Source: Microbacterium rhizosphaerae
GTDB taxonomy: Bacteria; Actinomycetota; Actinomycetes; Actinomycetales; Microbacteriaceae
Length of the DNA stretch: 64,000 bases
Assembly (NCBI RefSeq): GCF_034120055.1
Contig: NZ_CP139368.1
Span: forward strand, 3,286,001 to 3,350,000
Direction of reading: 5' to 3'
Position numbers and translations under genes: made by a program. A model generated the notes under the pieces. It did not search any database, was not told where the DNA came from, and saw nothing but the letters and a program-made list of their open reading frames with translations. Below are positions 27,104 to 36,016 of this stretch, one piece after another (the stretch's first letter is position 1; each line of letters starts with the position of its first letter).

Positions 27104-28099
27104 ATGACCGCAGCCGATGAGTCCTCCTCGACGTGCGGGCCTTCCTGCACCTGCGCGCCGACGTCCGGCCGCATCCCGCTCCCCGCACGCCAGGACGCCG
27201 TCCCGGGCGCGCTGCCGGGAGACCATGTCATCGAGCAGGCGCACGTGCCTGCCGGGGTCTTCGCCATGGGCGACGCGACGGGCGATCGCAATCGAGGCGA
27301 CGGCGAGATCCCCGTCCACGACGTCCGGCTTCCCGCGTTCGACATCGACGCGACGACCGTCACGAACGCGGACTTCGCGCGTTTCGTCGCGGCCACGCAC
27401 TACGAGACGGATGCCGAGCGCTTCGGCTTCTCCGCGGTGTTCCACCTCGCCCTCGCCGCGCCTCCCGCGGACGTGATGGGCCCGGCTGCAGGGACTCCGT
27501 GGTGGCTCGGCGTGCGCGGCGCGGATTGGCGGCACCCGGGTGGCCGGGACTCGGACGTCACGGATCGGGCGGACCATCCCGTCGTGCACGTCAGCTGGAA
27601 CGATGCGATGGCCTACTGCGCGTGGGCCGGCCGGCGGTTGCCGACGGAGGCCGAGTGGGAGCGCGCGGCCCGCGGCGGTCTGGACGGGGCGAAGTACCCG
27701 TGGGGTGACGACGAGGTGGATGCCGGCGGCTGGCGCGCGAACATCTGGCAGGGGCGCTTCCCGACGACGAACAGCGTGGAGGACGGCTGGCTCACCACGG
27801 CTCCGGTGCGATCCTTCGCCCCCAATGCGTATGGCCTGTGGCAGATGGTCGGCAACGTGTGGGAGTGGTGCGCGGACTGGTTCAGCCCGCGATACTACGC
27901 CGAGTCCGTGCCCGAGAACCCGAGCGGCCCGGCGGACGGAGAGACCCGCGTGCTCCGCGGCGGCTCGTACCTGTGCCACATCTCGTACTGCAACCGGTAC
28001 CGCAACGCCGCCCGATCTTCGAACACGCCCGACTCCTCGATGGGCAACGCCGGCTTCCGGACGGTCTCACTCGGGCCGCGGCGCGACGCCTCGGGCTAG
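27104..28099 (+). CDS. Formylglycine-generating enzyme (sulfatase-maturing)
   Basis: A 331-residue copper-dependent oxidase that converts the cysteine of CxPxR sulfatases to formylglycine. The FGE-sulfatase domain spans about 45-325 with PAGVFAMGD, TDAERFG, HVSWNDAMAYCAWAGRRLPTEAEWE and NVWEWCADWF. The active-site pair Cys291 and Cys296 in YLCHISYC matches human Cys336/Cys341. An unusual N-terminal cysteine cluster (Cys11, Cys15, Cys17) precedes the domain. The start was chosen for its AGGAG at 7-base spacing; in-frame codons further upstream fall in the operator. Divergent from the sulfatase operon it serves. No signal peptide. Confidence 0.95.
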   Translation: MTAADESSSTCGPSCTCAPTSGRIPLPARQDAVPGALPGDHVIEQAHVPAGVFAMGDATGDRNRGDGEIPVHDVRLPAFDIDATTVTNADFARFVAATHYETDAERFGFSAVFHLALAAPPADVMGPAAGTPWWLGVRGADWRHPGGRDSDVTDRADHPVVHVSWNDAMAYCAWAGRRLPTEAEWERAARGGLDGAKYPWGDDEVDAGGWRANIWQGRFPTTNSVEDGWLTTAPVRSFAPNAYGLWQMVGNVWEWCADWFSPRYYAESVPENPSGPADGETRVLRGGSYLCHISYCNRYRNAARSSNTPDSSMGNAGFRTVSLGPRRDASG

Positions 28100-28118
28100 G
28101 GTGTCGCTCGGGAGGGGC

Positions 28119-29273
28119 ATGGACGCGGATGTGGTCGTCGTCGGAGCCGGGCCCGCGGGGCTCGCCGTCGCCGCCTGCCTCGGGCGGGCGGGTGTCGCGG
28201 CCATGGTCGTCGACCGGGGGCGAGCGGTGGGCGAGTCGTGGAGCACGCGGTACGACCGGCTGCACCTGCACACGCCCCGCATCCAGTCGGCGCTTCCCGG
28301 CCTGCGGATGCCCCGGCGGTTCGGTCGCTGGGTGTCCAAGGACGACATGGCGCACTACCTGCGCGTGTACGCCCGCGAGCACCGCATCACGCCCGTGTTC
28401 GGCACCGAAGTCGGGCGACTCGAGCGCGCGGGCGACGGCTGGACCGCCGAGACGGGCGCCGGCGAGATCGCTGCCCGGCAGGTCGTGCTCGCCACGGGTT
28501 ACGCGCACTCCCGGGCGCGGACGGGCTGGCCCGGTCAAGACGGCTTCCCGGGACGGGTCGTGCACGTCACGGAGTACCGCAACGCCGACGAGTTCGCGGG
28601 CGCACGAGTGCTCGTCGTCGGCGCCGGCAACTCAGGTGCGGAGATCGCCGCCGACCTTGCCGAGCACGGCGCGGCGTCCGTGCATCTCGCGATCCGGACG
28701 CCCCCGAACGTCATCCCCCGTCAATTCGGGCCGGTGCCCGCGACCCTGCTCGCGATCCCGATGGACTACCTCCCCGCACGCCTCGTCGATCCGGTGAACC
28801 GGCTGCTGCAGCGCATCGCGCTCGGCGATCTCACGCGATACGGGATGCCGGCGCCCCACGCCGGCGTGGTCGCGCAGGTCCGTGCGACCGGGGTGACGCC
28901 GACGATCGACGTCGGCCTCGTCGCCGCCCTGCGGGCCGGGACGGTGACGCCGGTGGCGGCGCTGGAGCGCTTCGACGGTGCGGAAGCGCTCCTTGGCGAC
29001 GGGATGCGTCTCATACCCGACGCGGTCATCGTCGCGAGCGGCTACACCCCGGGGCTGGATCCCCTCGTCGGCCACCTCGGCGTGCTCGATGCGCGCGGCG
29101 TTCCGCGCGCCGCCGGCGGACGTACCGTGCCCGGCGCCCCCGGCCTGCGCTTCGTCGGGCTGTTCAACCCGCTGAAGGGTCAGCTCCTGCAGATCGGGAT
29201 GGATGCGCGGTCCGCCGCGCGGGCGATCGCGCGGGAGCTCGCTGCGCCCGTCACGTGCCCTCCGGGTCGATGA
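28119..29273 (+). CDS. Flavin-containing monooxygenase-like protein
   Basis: A 384-residue flavoprotein with FAD site GAGPAG (9-14), WSTRYDRLHLHTPR typical of plant YUCCA-like and bacterial FMO-type enzymes, and an NADPH site VVGAGNSGAEIA near 165-180. These enzymes hydroxylate nitrogen or sulfur atoms or decarboxylate indole-pyruvate type substrates; the substrate here is unknown. It begins 19 bp after the FGE stop with GGAGGGG before the ATG, so it may be co-transcribed with FGE. Its 3' end overlaps the convergent PLD-like gene by 23 bp. Confidence 0.9.
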   Translation: MDADVVVVGAGPAGLAVAACLGRAGVAAMVVDRGRAVGESWSTRYDRLHLHTPRIQSALPGLRMPRRFGRWVSKDDMAHYLRVYAREHRITPVFGTEVGRLERAGDGWTAETGAGEIAARQVVLATGYAHSRARTGWPGQDGFPGRVVHVTEYRNADEFAGARVLVVGAGNSGAEIAADLAEHGAASVHLAIRTPPNVIPRQFGPVPATLLAIPMDYLPARLVDPVNRLLQRIALGDLTRYGMPAPHAGVVAQVRATGVTPTIDVGLVAALRAGTVTPVAALERFDGAEALLGDGMRLIPDAVIVASGYTPGLDPLVGHLGVLDARGVPRAAGGRTVPGAPGLRFVGLFNPLKGQLLQIGMDARSAARAIARELAAPVTCPPGR

Positions 29274-31050
29274 CGATGTTCCACAGCAGCTCCTCGACCG
29301 TGGAGCCGAACGGGTCGACGTACGTGTCGATCCCGTCCCAGCCGAGAGCCTTGAAGATGTCCGGTTCGCGCTCGCCGGGGACCTCGGTGGCCATGAACGC
29401 ATCGATGCCGATCCGGTTGTTCTCGATGGTCAGTCCGAACTCGTCGGGGCGCTCCCAGTAGCGCGCCGCCGACACGAAGTCATCCACGTCGTCCGGGCTC
29501 AGCGGCCGGTCGACCATCGCGGTGTTCAGGCGTCGCAGCCAGATGCGTCGCCGGAGGTCGGCGATCATGGTCTGCTCCGTGTCGTACACCGCGAAATCGA
29601 GTTCGCTGTCGTGGCTGTATCCGCGGCGGTTGCAGTTCGCCGAGCCCACGATGAGCAGCTCGTCGTCGAAGATCCAGGTCTTGGAATGGACGTAGAACGG
29701 CCAGGCGAGCTCGGCGTCCGACGTGATGCCGAGGACCTCGGCGGACTTGTACTGGCAGATCACGACCTTGTCGCCGCCTGCCGCAGCGAGATGCTCGACG
29801 AACGACCGACGATGCGGGCCGGCCTGCCATTCGAACTCCTCCTCGATCTGGTCGTCCCTGTTGCAGAAGACGATGAGCTTTCGGAAGGCGGGCTCCTGCA
29901 CCTTCTCGATCAGCAGGTCGAGCATCGAGGGGAGCTCACCCATCGCCGCATCGTCGATGAGGTACTGGTCTTCGAGGTAGATGTGGTGCTTCGTGCGCCT
30001 CAGCGCGGCGGCGATCTGGTGGTAGATGCCGGTCCGCCCCTCGGGGTCGAGCGTCCAGGTGCCGCTCGCGTAGACGGGCGACTGTTCGGCGGCCATTGCG
30101 ATGAGCGGCGGTGCCGCCGGGTCCTTGGCGGTGAAGAACGCGTTGCCGACGACGTCGGCGACCGTGAGCGAGGGCACCTGCACCGTCGGCACACCGGGCA
30201 GGTCGATGGTGGCTCGCGGCGTGGCGATCCGCAGTCGGTGCGCCTCGTTGACGACCTGCTGGGCCGGCCCGAGCGGATGGAAGGGGTTCTTCCGTGTCGG
30301 CCGTCCCACGGTGACCGACGCCTGGGTCAGCACGCGCGCGTCGACCGGCGCCACCGCGACCTGGTCGGGAGCCGGCAGCCACGATCGCTCGCGAGGCATC
30401 CCGTCCAGCACCTCCGTGTGCTCCACCCAACGCGAGTGGAAGACGCGGTAGAGCTCCCGCGCGGCCTCTCCGCGCACCTTGCAGCCGACCTCGCACCAGC
30501 GGTCCGCGATCCGCTTCTGCTGCACATCCATCGATCCGATATAGGCGAACAGCTCCTGCTCGTTCTGCACCACGACCAGCTTCTGGTGGTGGGTCCCGTT
30601 CATGAACAGGTACCGGAAGTCGTCGATCGCCAGCGTGTTCTCGAACCGGTTGAGCTCGCCCACCGTGGTCAAGTTCGCCTCGATGTACTTGTCGGCAGGC
30701 TTGGGCGCGGGATGCAGGTTCAACAGCGCACGGAGCATCACGCCTCTGCTCGTCGCATCGGCGAGCACATCGCGCCACCACATGTCGCCCTCCCGCCACT
30801 GGCGGCGCTCGGCCGCCTTGACGGCAGGCTGCGGCTCCTGCGAGGGCATCACGGTGCTCAGGCTCGACTCGAACCCGATCCAGCACACGAAGCGATCACC
30901 GCTCTGCTCGCCGGCGCGGACGACCTCCGCGCGCAGGTCGGCGTAGTACTCGTCGGCATCCACGAAGAACGACACCTCCGAGCGCTCCAGGACAGGCGAC
31001 ATCCCCGTCGCCACGTCGCCGCCGAACCACGTCATCCCGTCATCGCTCAC
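29251..31050 (-). CDS. Phospholipase D-like protein with one altered HKD motif
   Basis: A 599-residue two-HKD protein. The second motif is canonical (His455, Lys457, Asp462, then GSAN). The first reads HHQKLVVVQNE: His155 and Lys157 are present but the acidic residue is Gln162, followed by GSMD. Two histidines suffice for the covalent mechanism in PLD enzymes, so activity is possible. There is no signal peptide; substrate (phospholipid or nucleic acid) is open. The GTG start has GGAGG upstream; the frame continues open but non-homologous. A strong hairpin separates it from the preceding secreted phosphatase gene. Confidence 0.88.
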   Translation of the reverse strand: MSDDGMTWFGGDVATGMSPVLERSEVSFFVDADEYYADLRAEVVRAGEQSGDRFVCWIGFESSLSTVMPSQEPQPAVKAAERRQWREGDMWWRDVLADATSRGVMLRALLNLHPAPKPADKYIEANLTTVGELNRFENTLAIDDFRYLFMNGTHHQKLVVVQNEQELFAYIGSMDVQQKRIADRWCEVGCKVRGEAARELYRVFHSRWVEHTEVLDGMPRERSWLPAPDQVAVAPVDARVLTQASVTVGRPTRKNPFHPLGPAQQVVNEAHRLRIATPRATIDLPGVPTVQVPSLTVADVVGNAFFTAKDPAAPPLIAMAAEQSPVYASGTWTLDPEGRTGIYHQIAAALRRTKHHIYLEDQYLIDDAAMGELPSMLDLLIEKVQEPAFRKLIVFCNRDDQIEEEFEWQAGPHRRSFVEHLAAAGGDKVVICQYKSAEVLGITSDAELAWPFYVHSKTWIFDDELLIVGSANCNRRGYSHDSELDFAVYDTEQTMIADLRRRIWLRRLNTAMVDRPLSPDDVDDFVSAARYWERPDEFGLTIENNRIGIDAFMATEVPGEREPDIFKALGWDGIDTYVDPFGSTVEELLWNIVIDPEGT

Positions 31051-31074
31051 CGCTCTATCCTCCACTCCTCGGCA

Positions 31075-31114
31075 CGCGGATGCGGGGGCGACCCCGCTCG
31101 CCCCCGCATCCGCG
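31075..31114 (-). terminator. Strong hairpin, 17-bp perfect stem
   Basis: CGCGGATGCGGGGGCGA (31075-31091) pairs perfectly with 31098-31114 around a CCCCGC loop. It lies 10 bp after the stop of the secreted phosphatase-like gene, in its direction of transcription, and should end that transcript before the PLD-like gene. No T-run follows. Confidence 0.7.
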
Positions 31115-31124
31115 TCCCGGACTC

Positions 31125-33449
31125 TCAGCGCGTCAGATTCGCCGCCTGCCGGAGCAGCGCGGTGGCCTGTGCCGCCAGCGAGGTCAGCGAGCCGTGCGAT
31201 GGCTCGATGCCCGCGGCCGCCGCCGCGATCACGGTCTTCATCTGTCCGGCGACCTTGTCGCGATGATCGGCGAGGTCGGCGAGCGCGGCTTCCGTGGTGG
31301 CGAACGTGCTGTCGTCGCTCACGGATCCGCTCGCGAGGGCACGGGACTCGGCGATCAGCGTGTCGGTCGCGAAGGCACCGACGCTGGAGTTGATCTGCTG
31401 GTACAGCGCCTTGAGGTCGCCGACATCCGCGATCGCACTCGGCGTGTCGGCGAGGGCTGCGGCGATGGCGCTGCCGTCGCCCGTGTAGTCGTCGCTCAGC
31501 GCGGCGAGGTGCAGCAGGGTCGGACGCAGATCCACCTCCTCGACCCATGTTCCGCGAGTGCTCGCCTGCGGGACGGTGTGGGTCGAGTTCGGATCGTTCG
31601 CCTCGTTGCTCTGCGCGGGAAGCGGCCCGTCGACTCCCCCGACCGTGACGCCCTTGCCGGCGAACGCCGCCCACGTCACGTCGATGTTCGGCGAGTAGTA
31701 GCCGTGGTTCCAGGCGAAGCTGCTGTTCACGTTGACGTTGGCACCGGTGGTCGAGAAGTAGTAGTCCGGCACGGGGAACATCGTGAACGTCGGCATCCGC
31801 TTCGGATCGTTCGTCTGCATATGCAGGATGCGCTGCTCCACGGCGCCGGCCTCGTACTTCACGATGTGCTCGCCGGTCGCCCCGCTGAAGGGGTTGTCGG
31901 CGGTCATGGCGGCCGTGTCCCGCTCGAGCTGACGCGTCGTCGGGTCGTCCGCGGCCGGCTGGCCGTGCACGTAGACAGACGCGCCCTGGGGCTCCAGGTC
32001 GAACTTCGCGCTCGCGCTGGCCGTCGTCGACAGCAGACCGGTGAGGCCGGCCTGCAGCTCTCCCACCTGTCCCTGCGCATAGTGGCAGGCCACGGTGACG
32101 CCGTCGCAACCGGCGGGGGTCGGAGTCTGCGCGCGTCCCGTGTTGGCACCGGAGAACTGATCGTTCTCCTCCGCGCTGATCTCGAACACCGTGTTCTGCG
32201 GCGTGATCCCGTCGGCCTGCAGCCGCTCGAAGAACTGCTGGAACGCGAGGTCGTACGCTGCGGCGTTCGACACGTAGCAGGCATCACCGGGACCGACCGC
32301 CCTGCCCGACGCCGTCGCGGACGCCGTGGTGCAGGCTGTCGGGTTCCACGCCTTCTTCTCGTGGATGTCCGAGATGTAGCCGTAGGTCACCGGGATGCCG
32401 GCCTCCTGCATGTCGGCGATGTAGGCGAGGCTCTGCGAAGCCGACGGGCTGAACCCCGGAAAACCGGGATGGTTGCTCAGGAACGCCCCGTTGATCTGCG
32501 CGCCCGACTCGTCCACGAGGTTTCCCGCGGCGTTGGTGACCGCGTAGCCGTTGTGCGAGACATCCGGACTCCCCGCGCCGAGCACCGGAGCGACGTACTT
32601 CGCGCCGAACAGCGCCTTGTACCCCTGGTACCCGCCCGGCTCGCTGGGCAGCGCATCCGGGACCGCGTGCGCGCTGTTGTCGCAGACCGGGTCGTTCTGC
32701 GCGCAATGCACGCCGACGCCGATGAAGTCCGCGACCTCCGGATCCTTGAACGGATCGGGATCGGCCGCCAGCTGCGCGGCCTCGGCCGAGTTCGGGCCGA
32801 AGACGGTCGCGATGTCCTGGGTCGTGTTCTCCAGCACCATGTTCGCGGTCGAGAAGTCACCCACCGAGCATCCGGCGCGGGTGAACGGCACCCACGGCGC
32901 GGGCGCGCTCTGCCCGTGACCGGTGGCCGGGACGGTTGCCGAGTACGTCATGGTCGGCGTCGTGTCGTGGCCGGCGGCGGGGTGTGCGGCGGTGTCGACG
33001 ACGGGACTCGTCCAGTAGGCGAACGAGGTCGCCGGGTCGGTCGTTCCGTCGGGGTTGTAGGTCTTGTAGGTGTTCGTCAGCGGCTGGCCGTGCCGGTCGC
33101 CGTAGAGACCCGAGTAGATCGACAGGGAGTCGTCCGCGGTATGGGCGATCAGCGGCGTGTGCACGTTCGAGAAGATCGTGCCGTACTGCGTCAGGAAGTC
33201 CATCAGGTGCGGCATCTGCTCGAGGTCCGATGGCACGTTCGGATTGTCGCGCGCGAAGTGGACGTTGTCGAAGACGAGGCTGATGATGTGCTTCACGCCG
33301 TTGCCGAGCTGGCAGCCCGCCGTCGAATCGGCGGTGACCGTCGAGGATGCGGGCACGGGGCTCGCCACTGCCGGGGACATCGTCACGACGCCTCCGGCCA
33401 CCAGAGCGGCGGTCGCTGCCGCGACCACCAGGGTGTGCTTCTGGCGCAT
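31125..33449 (-). CDS. Secreted alkaline-phosphatase-superfamily protein
   Basis: A 774-residue exported protein. The signal peptide covers about 1-29 (cleavage near AVA/SP). The mature part opens with HIISLVFDNVHF and TPLIAHTADDSLSIYSGLYGDRHGQP, the metal-ligand Asp and Thr/Ser nucleophile region of the alkaline phosphatase/phosphoesterase superfamily, and later SAEENDQF and NHGYYSPNID supply further metal ligands. The C-terminal 100 residues are a helical Ala-rich tail. Probably an extracellular phosphatase or phosphodiesterase; substrate unknown. Eight cysteines suggest disulfides. Confidence 0.83.
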   Translation of the reverse strand: MRQKHTLVVAAATAALVAGGVVTMSPAVASPVPASSTVTADSTAGCQLGNGVKHIISLVFDNVHFARDNPNVPSDLEQMPHLMDFLTQYGTIFSNVHTPLIAHTADDSLSIYSGLYGDRHGQPLTNTYKTYNPDGTTDPATSFAYWTSPVVDTAAHPAAGHDTTPTMTYSATVPATGHGQSAPAPWVPFTRAGCSVGDFSTANMVLENTTQDIATVFGPNSAEAAQLAADPDPFKDPEVADFIGVGVHCAQNDPVCDNSAHAVPDALPSEPGGYQGYKALFGAKYVAPVLGAGSPDVSHNGYAVTNAAGNLVDESGAQINGAFLSNHPGFPGFSPSASQSLAYIADMQEAGIPVTYGYISDIHEKKAWNPTACTTASATASGRAVGPGDACYVSNAAAYDLAFQQFFERLQADGITPQNTVFEISAEENDQFSGANTGRAQTPTPAGCDGVTVACHYAQGQVGELQAGLTGLLSTTASASAKFDLEPQGASVYVHGQPAADDPTTRQLERDTAAMTADNPFSGATGEHIVKYEAGAVEQRILHMQTNDPKRMPTFTMFPVPDYYFSTTGANVNVNSSFAWNHGYYSPNIDVTWAAFAGKGVTVGGVDGPLPAQSNEANDPNSTHTVPQASTRGTWVEEVDLRPTLLHLAALSDDYTGDGSAIAAALADTPSAIADVGDLKALYQQINSSVGAFATDTLIAESRALASGSVSDDSTFATTEAALADLADHRDKVAGQMKTVIAAAAAGIEPSHGSLTSLAAQATALLRQAANLTR

Positions 33450-33574
33450 TCCTACCTCCAGTCAGGATGGAACGACCGAGCCCGGCCGGGCATCGGCCGG
33501 TTCGGACGCTAGTCCTGCACGGAGGCGGAAACAACCCTCCCGCTCGCCGCGCGGGTGACGCGGCGACTCGCGTT

Positions 33575-34468
33575 TCAGCCTTCGGGCCGAGGCCCCTTAC
33601 CTCCAGCCGACGCGAGGAAGGCGGCGATGGCCACCGCGGCGACCTCGGCGATGACGTCGACCGCGCCCTTCACATCCACCGCCTCGCCCGCACCGATGCT
33701 CAGACCGCCGTCGTCGGTGTGGCCGGCCTCGATCGGCAGCCCCACGAGCACGGCGTAGAGGTAGATCCCGATGAGGGCGATGTTCACGACGATCACGGCG
33801 TGCATCACCAACGGCTGCAGCCGTTCGGATGCGCCGACGGAGAGCCCGGCGAGAGCCGACTGAGCGAGTCCCGCCGCAAGGAAGCCGAGTCCGAGCACCG
33901 TCGAGACCCCGAGGTGCTCGGGCGTCAGGATGAGGTGGATGACGGCCGCCGCAAGCAGCAGGACGGTCAGGGTGAGCCGGAGAGCGGCACGCCTCCCGAT
34001 CCGGCCTGCAGCGGAGGGCGCGACGAGCGCCGCGGCGACGAGCACGGCACCGGACGCCGCGAAGACATAGGCTCCCGGCCCGGGCGTGGGAGCGGTCAGC
34101 ACACCCGCCGGTCCCGGAGCGGCGACGAAGGCGGTGATCCGCCCGGCGCTGTAGAGACTGTCGGCGACGACGGCGAACGCACCCGCGATCGCGATGGGAC
34201 GGAGGATGCGGGCGCCCCCGGCACGCCCCTGCACGAAGAGCACGGCGAGCACCGCGAGGACGACGAAGCCGAGGAGGCCTCCGTCGAGCGAGAAGCCGCG
34301 GACTGCGCTGAGGCCGTTGAAGACCGTGAGCCAGGGGAGGAAGCCGCCCGCGAGCATGAGCACGAGGGCGGTCGCGCCGAGCGCGAGCGCAGCGGTGCGA
34401 CGCGCGGTCGCAGGATGCGGCATCCCCGAATCGAGCGATGCCGCCGCCGCGACGATGTGAGAAGACAT
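33575..34468 (-). CDS. Multi-pass membrane protein, unrecognised
   Basis: A 297-residue protein with about eight hydrophobic segments (first at about 27-50), small loops and an Ala/Gly/Leu-rich composition. No catalytic motif is visible. It lies between two genes for exported proteins on the same strand and close to the ECF sigma factor, so it may belong to an envelope function. An AAAGG Shine-Dalgarno precedes the ATG. Confidence 0.75.
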   Translation of the reverse strand: MSSHIVAAAASLDSGMPHPATARRTAALALGATALVLMLAGGFLPWLTVFNGLSAVRGFSLDGGLLGFVVLAVLAVLFVQGRAGGARILRPIAIAGAFAVVADSLYSAGRITAFVAAPGPAGVLTAPTPGPGAYVFAASGAVLVAAALVAPSAAGRIGRRAALRLTLTVLLLAAAVIHLILTPEHLGVSTVLGLGFLAAGLAQSALAGLSVGASERLQPLVMHAVIVVNIALIGIYLYAVLVGLPIEAGHTDDGGLSIGAGEAVDVKGAVDVIAEVAAVAIAAFLASAGGKGPRPEG

Positions 34469-34592
34469 GATCGGCCTTTCTTGGAGCGTCGATTCAACAG
34501 CGCGGCCGGGGCATCCGGCGGAGGCGACCCGCCCTGAGCGGCATCTGATGCGCCGCCGCCGGATGCGACCGGTTCACACGGAGCAGGGGGGC

Positions 34593-35246
34593 TCAGTGGC
34601 TCGATCCGACGACGTTGAAGAAGAGGTACAGGTTGGTCGGGATCGGGCCGAGGACCCCGCTCGACGGATCCGCGATGAGGCTGTTCATCACCGCTTCGGA
34701 CTTGCCTGCGGCGAGCTTCGCCCACGCCGCCTCATTGGTCACCGCGACGACCTTCACGGCCCACCATCCGCCGGCCGGGCCGTCGAGGATGTGGCTGTGG
34801 GCAGGCAGCGCGATGTCGCTGACCGCGTCCGGCGCTGCGCCCAGCGCACCGGCGATCCGCGACAGGTCGATGGTCATCGGGTGGTTCGGGCACGATGCGA
34901 CCGCGCACATCGGGGCAGGATCCGGGTTGCCGAACAGCGGCACGAGCACGTACAGCACGGAACGGTCCGCGTTCGCGACGGGACCGTGGTTCGAGTCGGT
35001 TCCGACCTCGCATCCACTCGGCGCGTTCGAGGCGACGCTGGTATCGCAGAAGAAGTTCTGCGAGTACTGCACCGTGACGGTCTGACCGTTCGTCCACGCG
35101 GGCGTCTGCGCCGACGAGACCGGGTGAACGGTCGAGCCGCTGGCGAAGGCGGCGGTGCCGAGCGAGAGCGATGCGACGAGCGCACCGGTGAAGAGCGCCG
35201 CCACGACCCCCAGTCGGCGTTTCCCGCCGAGTCTTGAGATATCCAC
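34593..35246 (-). CDS. Secreted protein, unrecognised (217 aa)
   Basis: The GTG start gives a clean signal peptide (KRR, then VVAALFTGALVASLSLG, cleavage near AFA/SG); an ATG 48 bases upstream would add a non-signal-like tail and has no Shine-Dalgarno. The mature part is about 185 residues with four cysteines (C-x...GC, MCAVASC) that could form two disulfides, and a C-terminal NLYLFFNVVGSSH. No domain is recognised. It is divergent from the ECF sigma factor, a common position for a sigma-controlled gene. Confidence 0.8.
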   Translation of the reverse strand: MDISRLGGKRRLGVVAALFTGALVASLSLGTAAFASGSTVHPVSSAQTPAWTNGQTVTVQYSQNFFCDTSVASNAPSGCEVGTDSNHGPVANADRSVLYVLVPLFGNPDPAPMCAVASCPNHPMTIDLSRIAGALGAAPDAVSDIALPAHSHILDGPAGGWWAVKVVAVTNEAAWAKLAAGKSEAVMNSLIADPSSGVLGPIPTNLYLFFNVVGSSH

Positions 35247-35250
35247 GAGC

Positions 35251-35267
35251 AATCCCCTTTCGGGATT
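35251..35267. promoter_or_regulatory. Inverted repeat over the ribosome-binding site of 34593-35246
   Basis: AATCCC and GGGATT flank CTTTC. On the minus strand this forms a small hairpin that contains the AAGGGG Shine-Dalgarno of the secreted-protein gene 5 bases before its GTG, so it could mask initiation. Confidence 0.4.
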
Positions 35268-35446
35268 CGCGGCCTCCGATGAGGTGACGATCATCGACTC
35301 TGCGACGAGCGACCGCGGACTCTGCGCTGAATCGACACCGGTTATTCGGAACGCTCGTCGGATCGGATGGCGAATCGATCGATCCCGTGCCCGGGTTGTG
35401 ACGCGTGGTGCGGCATGCTGGGAGGGTGGTGATCGATGGAGCGGAC

Positions 35447-36016
35447 GTGCCCGATGAGGGCGGGGATGCCGTCGACGTCATCGGCCTTCTGATCCAGCGC
35501 ACGGCGAACAAGGATCGGGATGCGTTCGCCGAGCTGTACGACATGCTGGCGCCGCGCGTGTTCGGTCTGATCCTGCGGGTGCTCGTCGATCGAGCGCAGA
35601 GCGAGGAGATCCTCCAGGAGGTGTTCCTCGAGGTGTGGCAATCCGCCGAACGTTTCGCTCCGAACAGAGGACGTGGACGTACGTGGCTGCTGACCATCGC
35701 GCACCGCCGGGCGATCGACCGCGTCCGGTCGGCGCAGGCCGGCACCGACCGCGATATCCGGGCGGGGTTCCGGGAACTGGCGACCCCGACCGAGGACATC
35801 GCGGACCAGGTCGAACTGAAGATCGAGTCGGAACGAGTGGCGGGAGCCCTGCACAGATTGCCCGAAGCCCAGCGTGAGACGCTCGTGCTGGCGTACTTCG
35901 GGGGGTATTCGCAGTCCGAGATCGCGGCGCTCACGGGGGCACCGCTGGGGACCGTGAAGACCCGCATGAGGGACGGTTTGACGAAGTTGCGAGTGGAGAT
36001 GGGGGTGGCGCAGTGA
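35447..36016 (+). CDS. ECF RNA polymerase sigma factor (SigK/SigL-like)
   Basis: A 189-residue extracytoplasmic-function sigma factor. Region 2 runs from DAFAELYDMLAPRVFGLILRVL to EEILQEVFLEVWQ, and region 4 from ALHRLPEAQRETLVLAYFGGYSQSEIAALT to GTVKTRMRDGLTKLR. The GTG at 35447 has GGAG at five-base spacing; other in-frame GTG codons at 35405, 35426 and 35429 are possible. The stop overlaps the anti-sigma GTG by GTGA, so the pair is made together. It is expected to be held inactive at the membrane until an envelope signal arrives. Confidence 0.94.
   Translation: MPDEGGDAVDVIGLLIQRTANKDRDAFAELYDMLAPRVFGLILRVLVDRAQSEEILQEVFLEVWQSAERFAPNRGRGRTWLLTIAHRRAIDRVRSAQAGTDRDIRAGFRELATPTEDIADQVELKIESERVAGALHRLPEAQRETLVLAYFGGYSQSEIAALTGAPLGTVKTRMRDGLTKLRVEMGVAQ

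Noticed and set aside
31080..33512. An 810-codon plus-strand open frame
   Set aside because: Antisense to the secreted phosphatase-like protein, which has a signal peptide and superfamily motifs.
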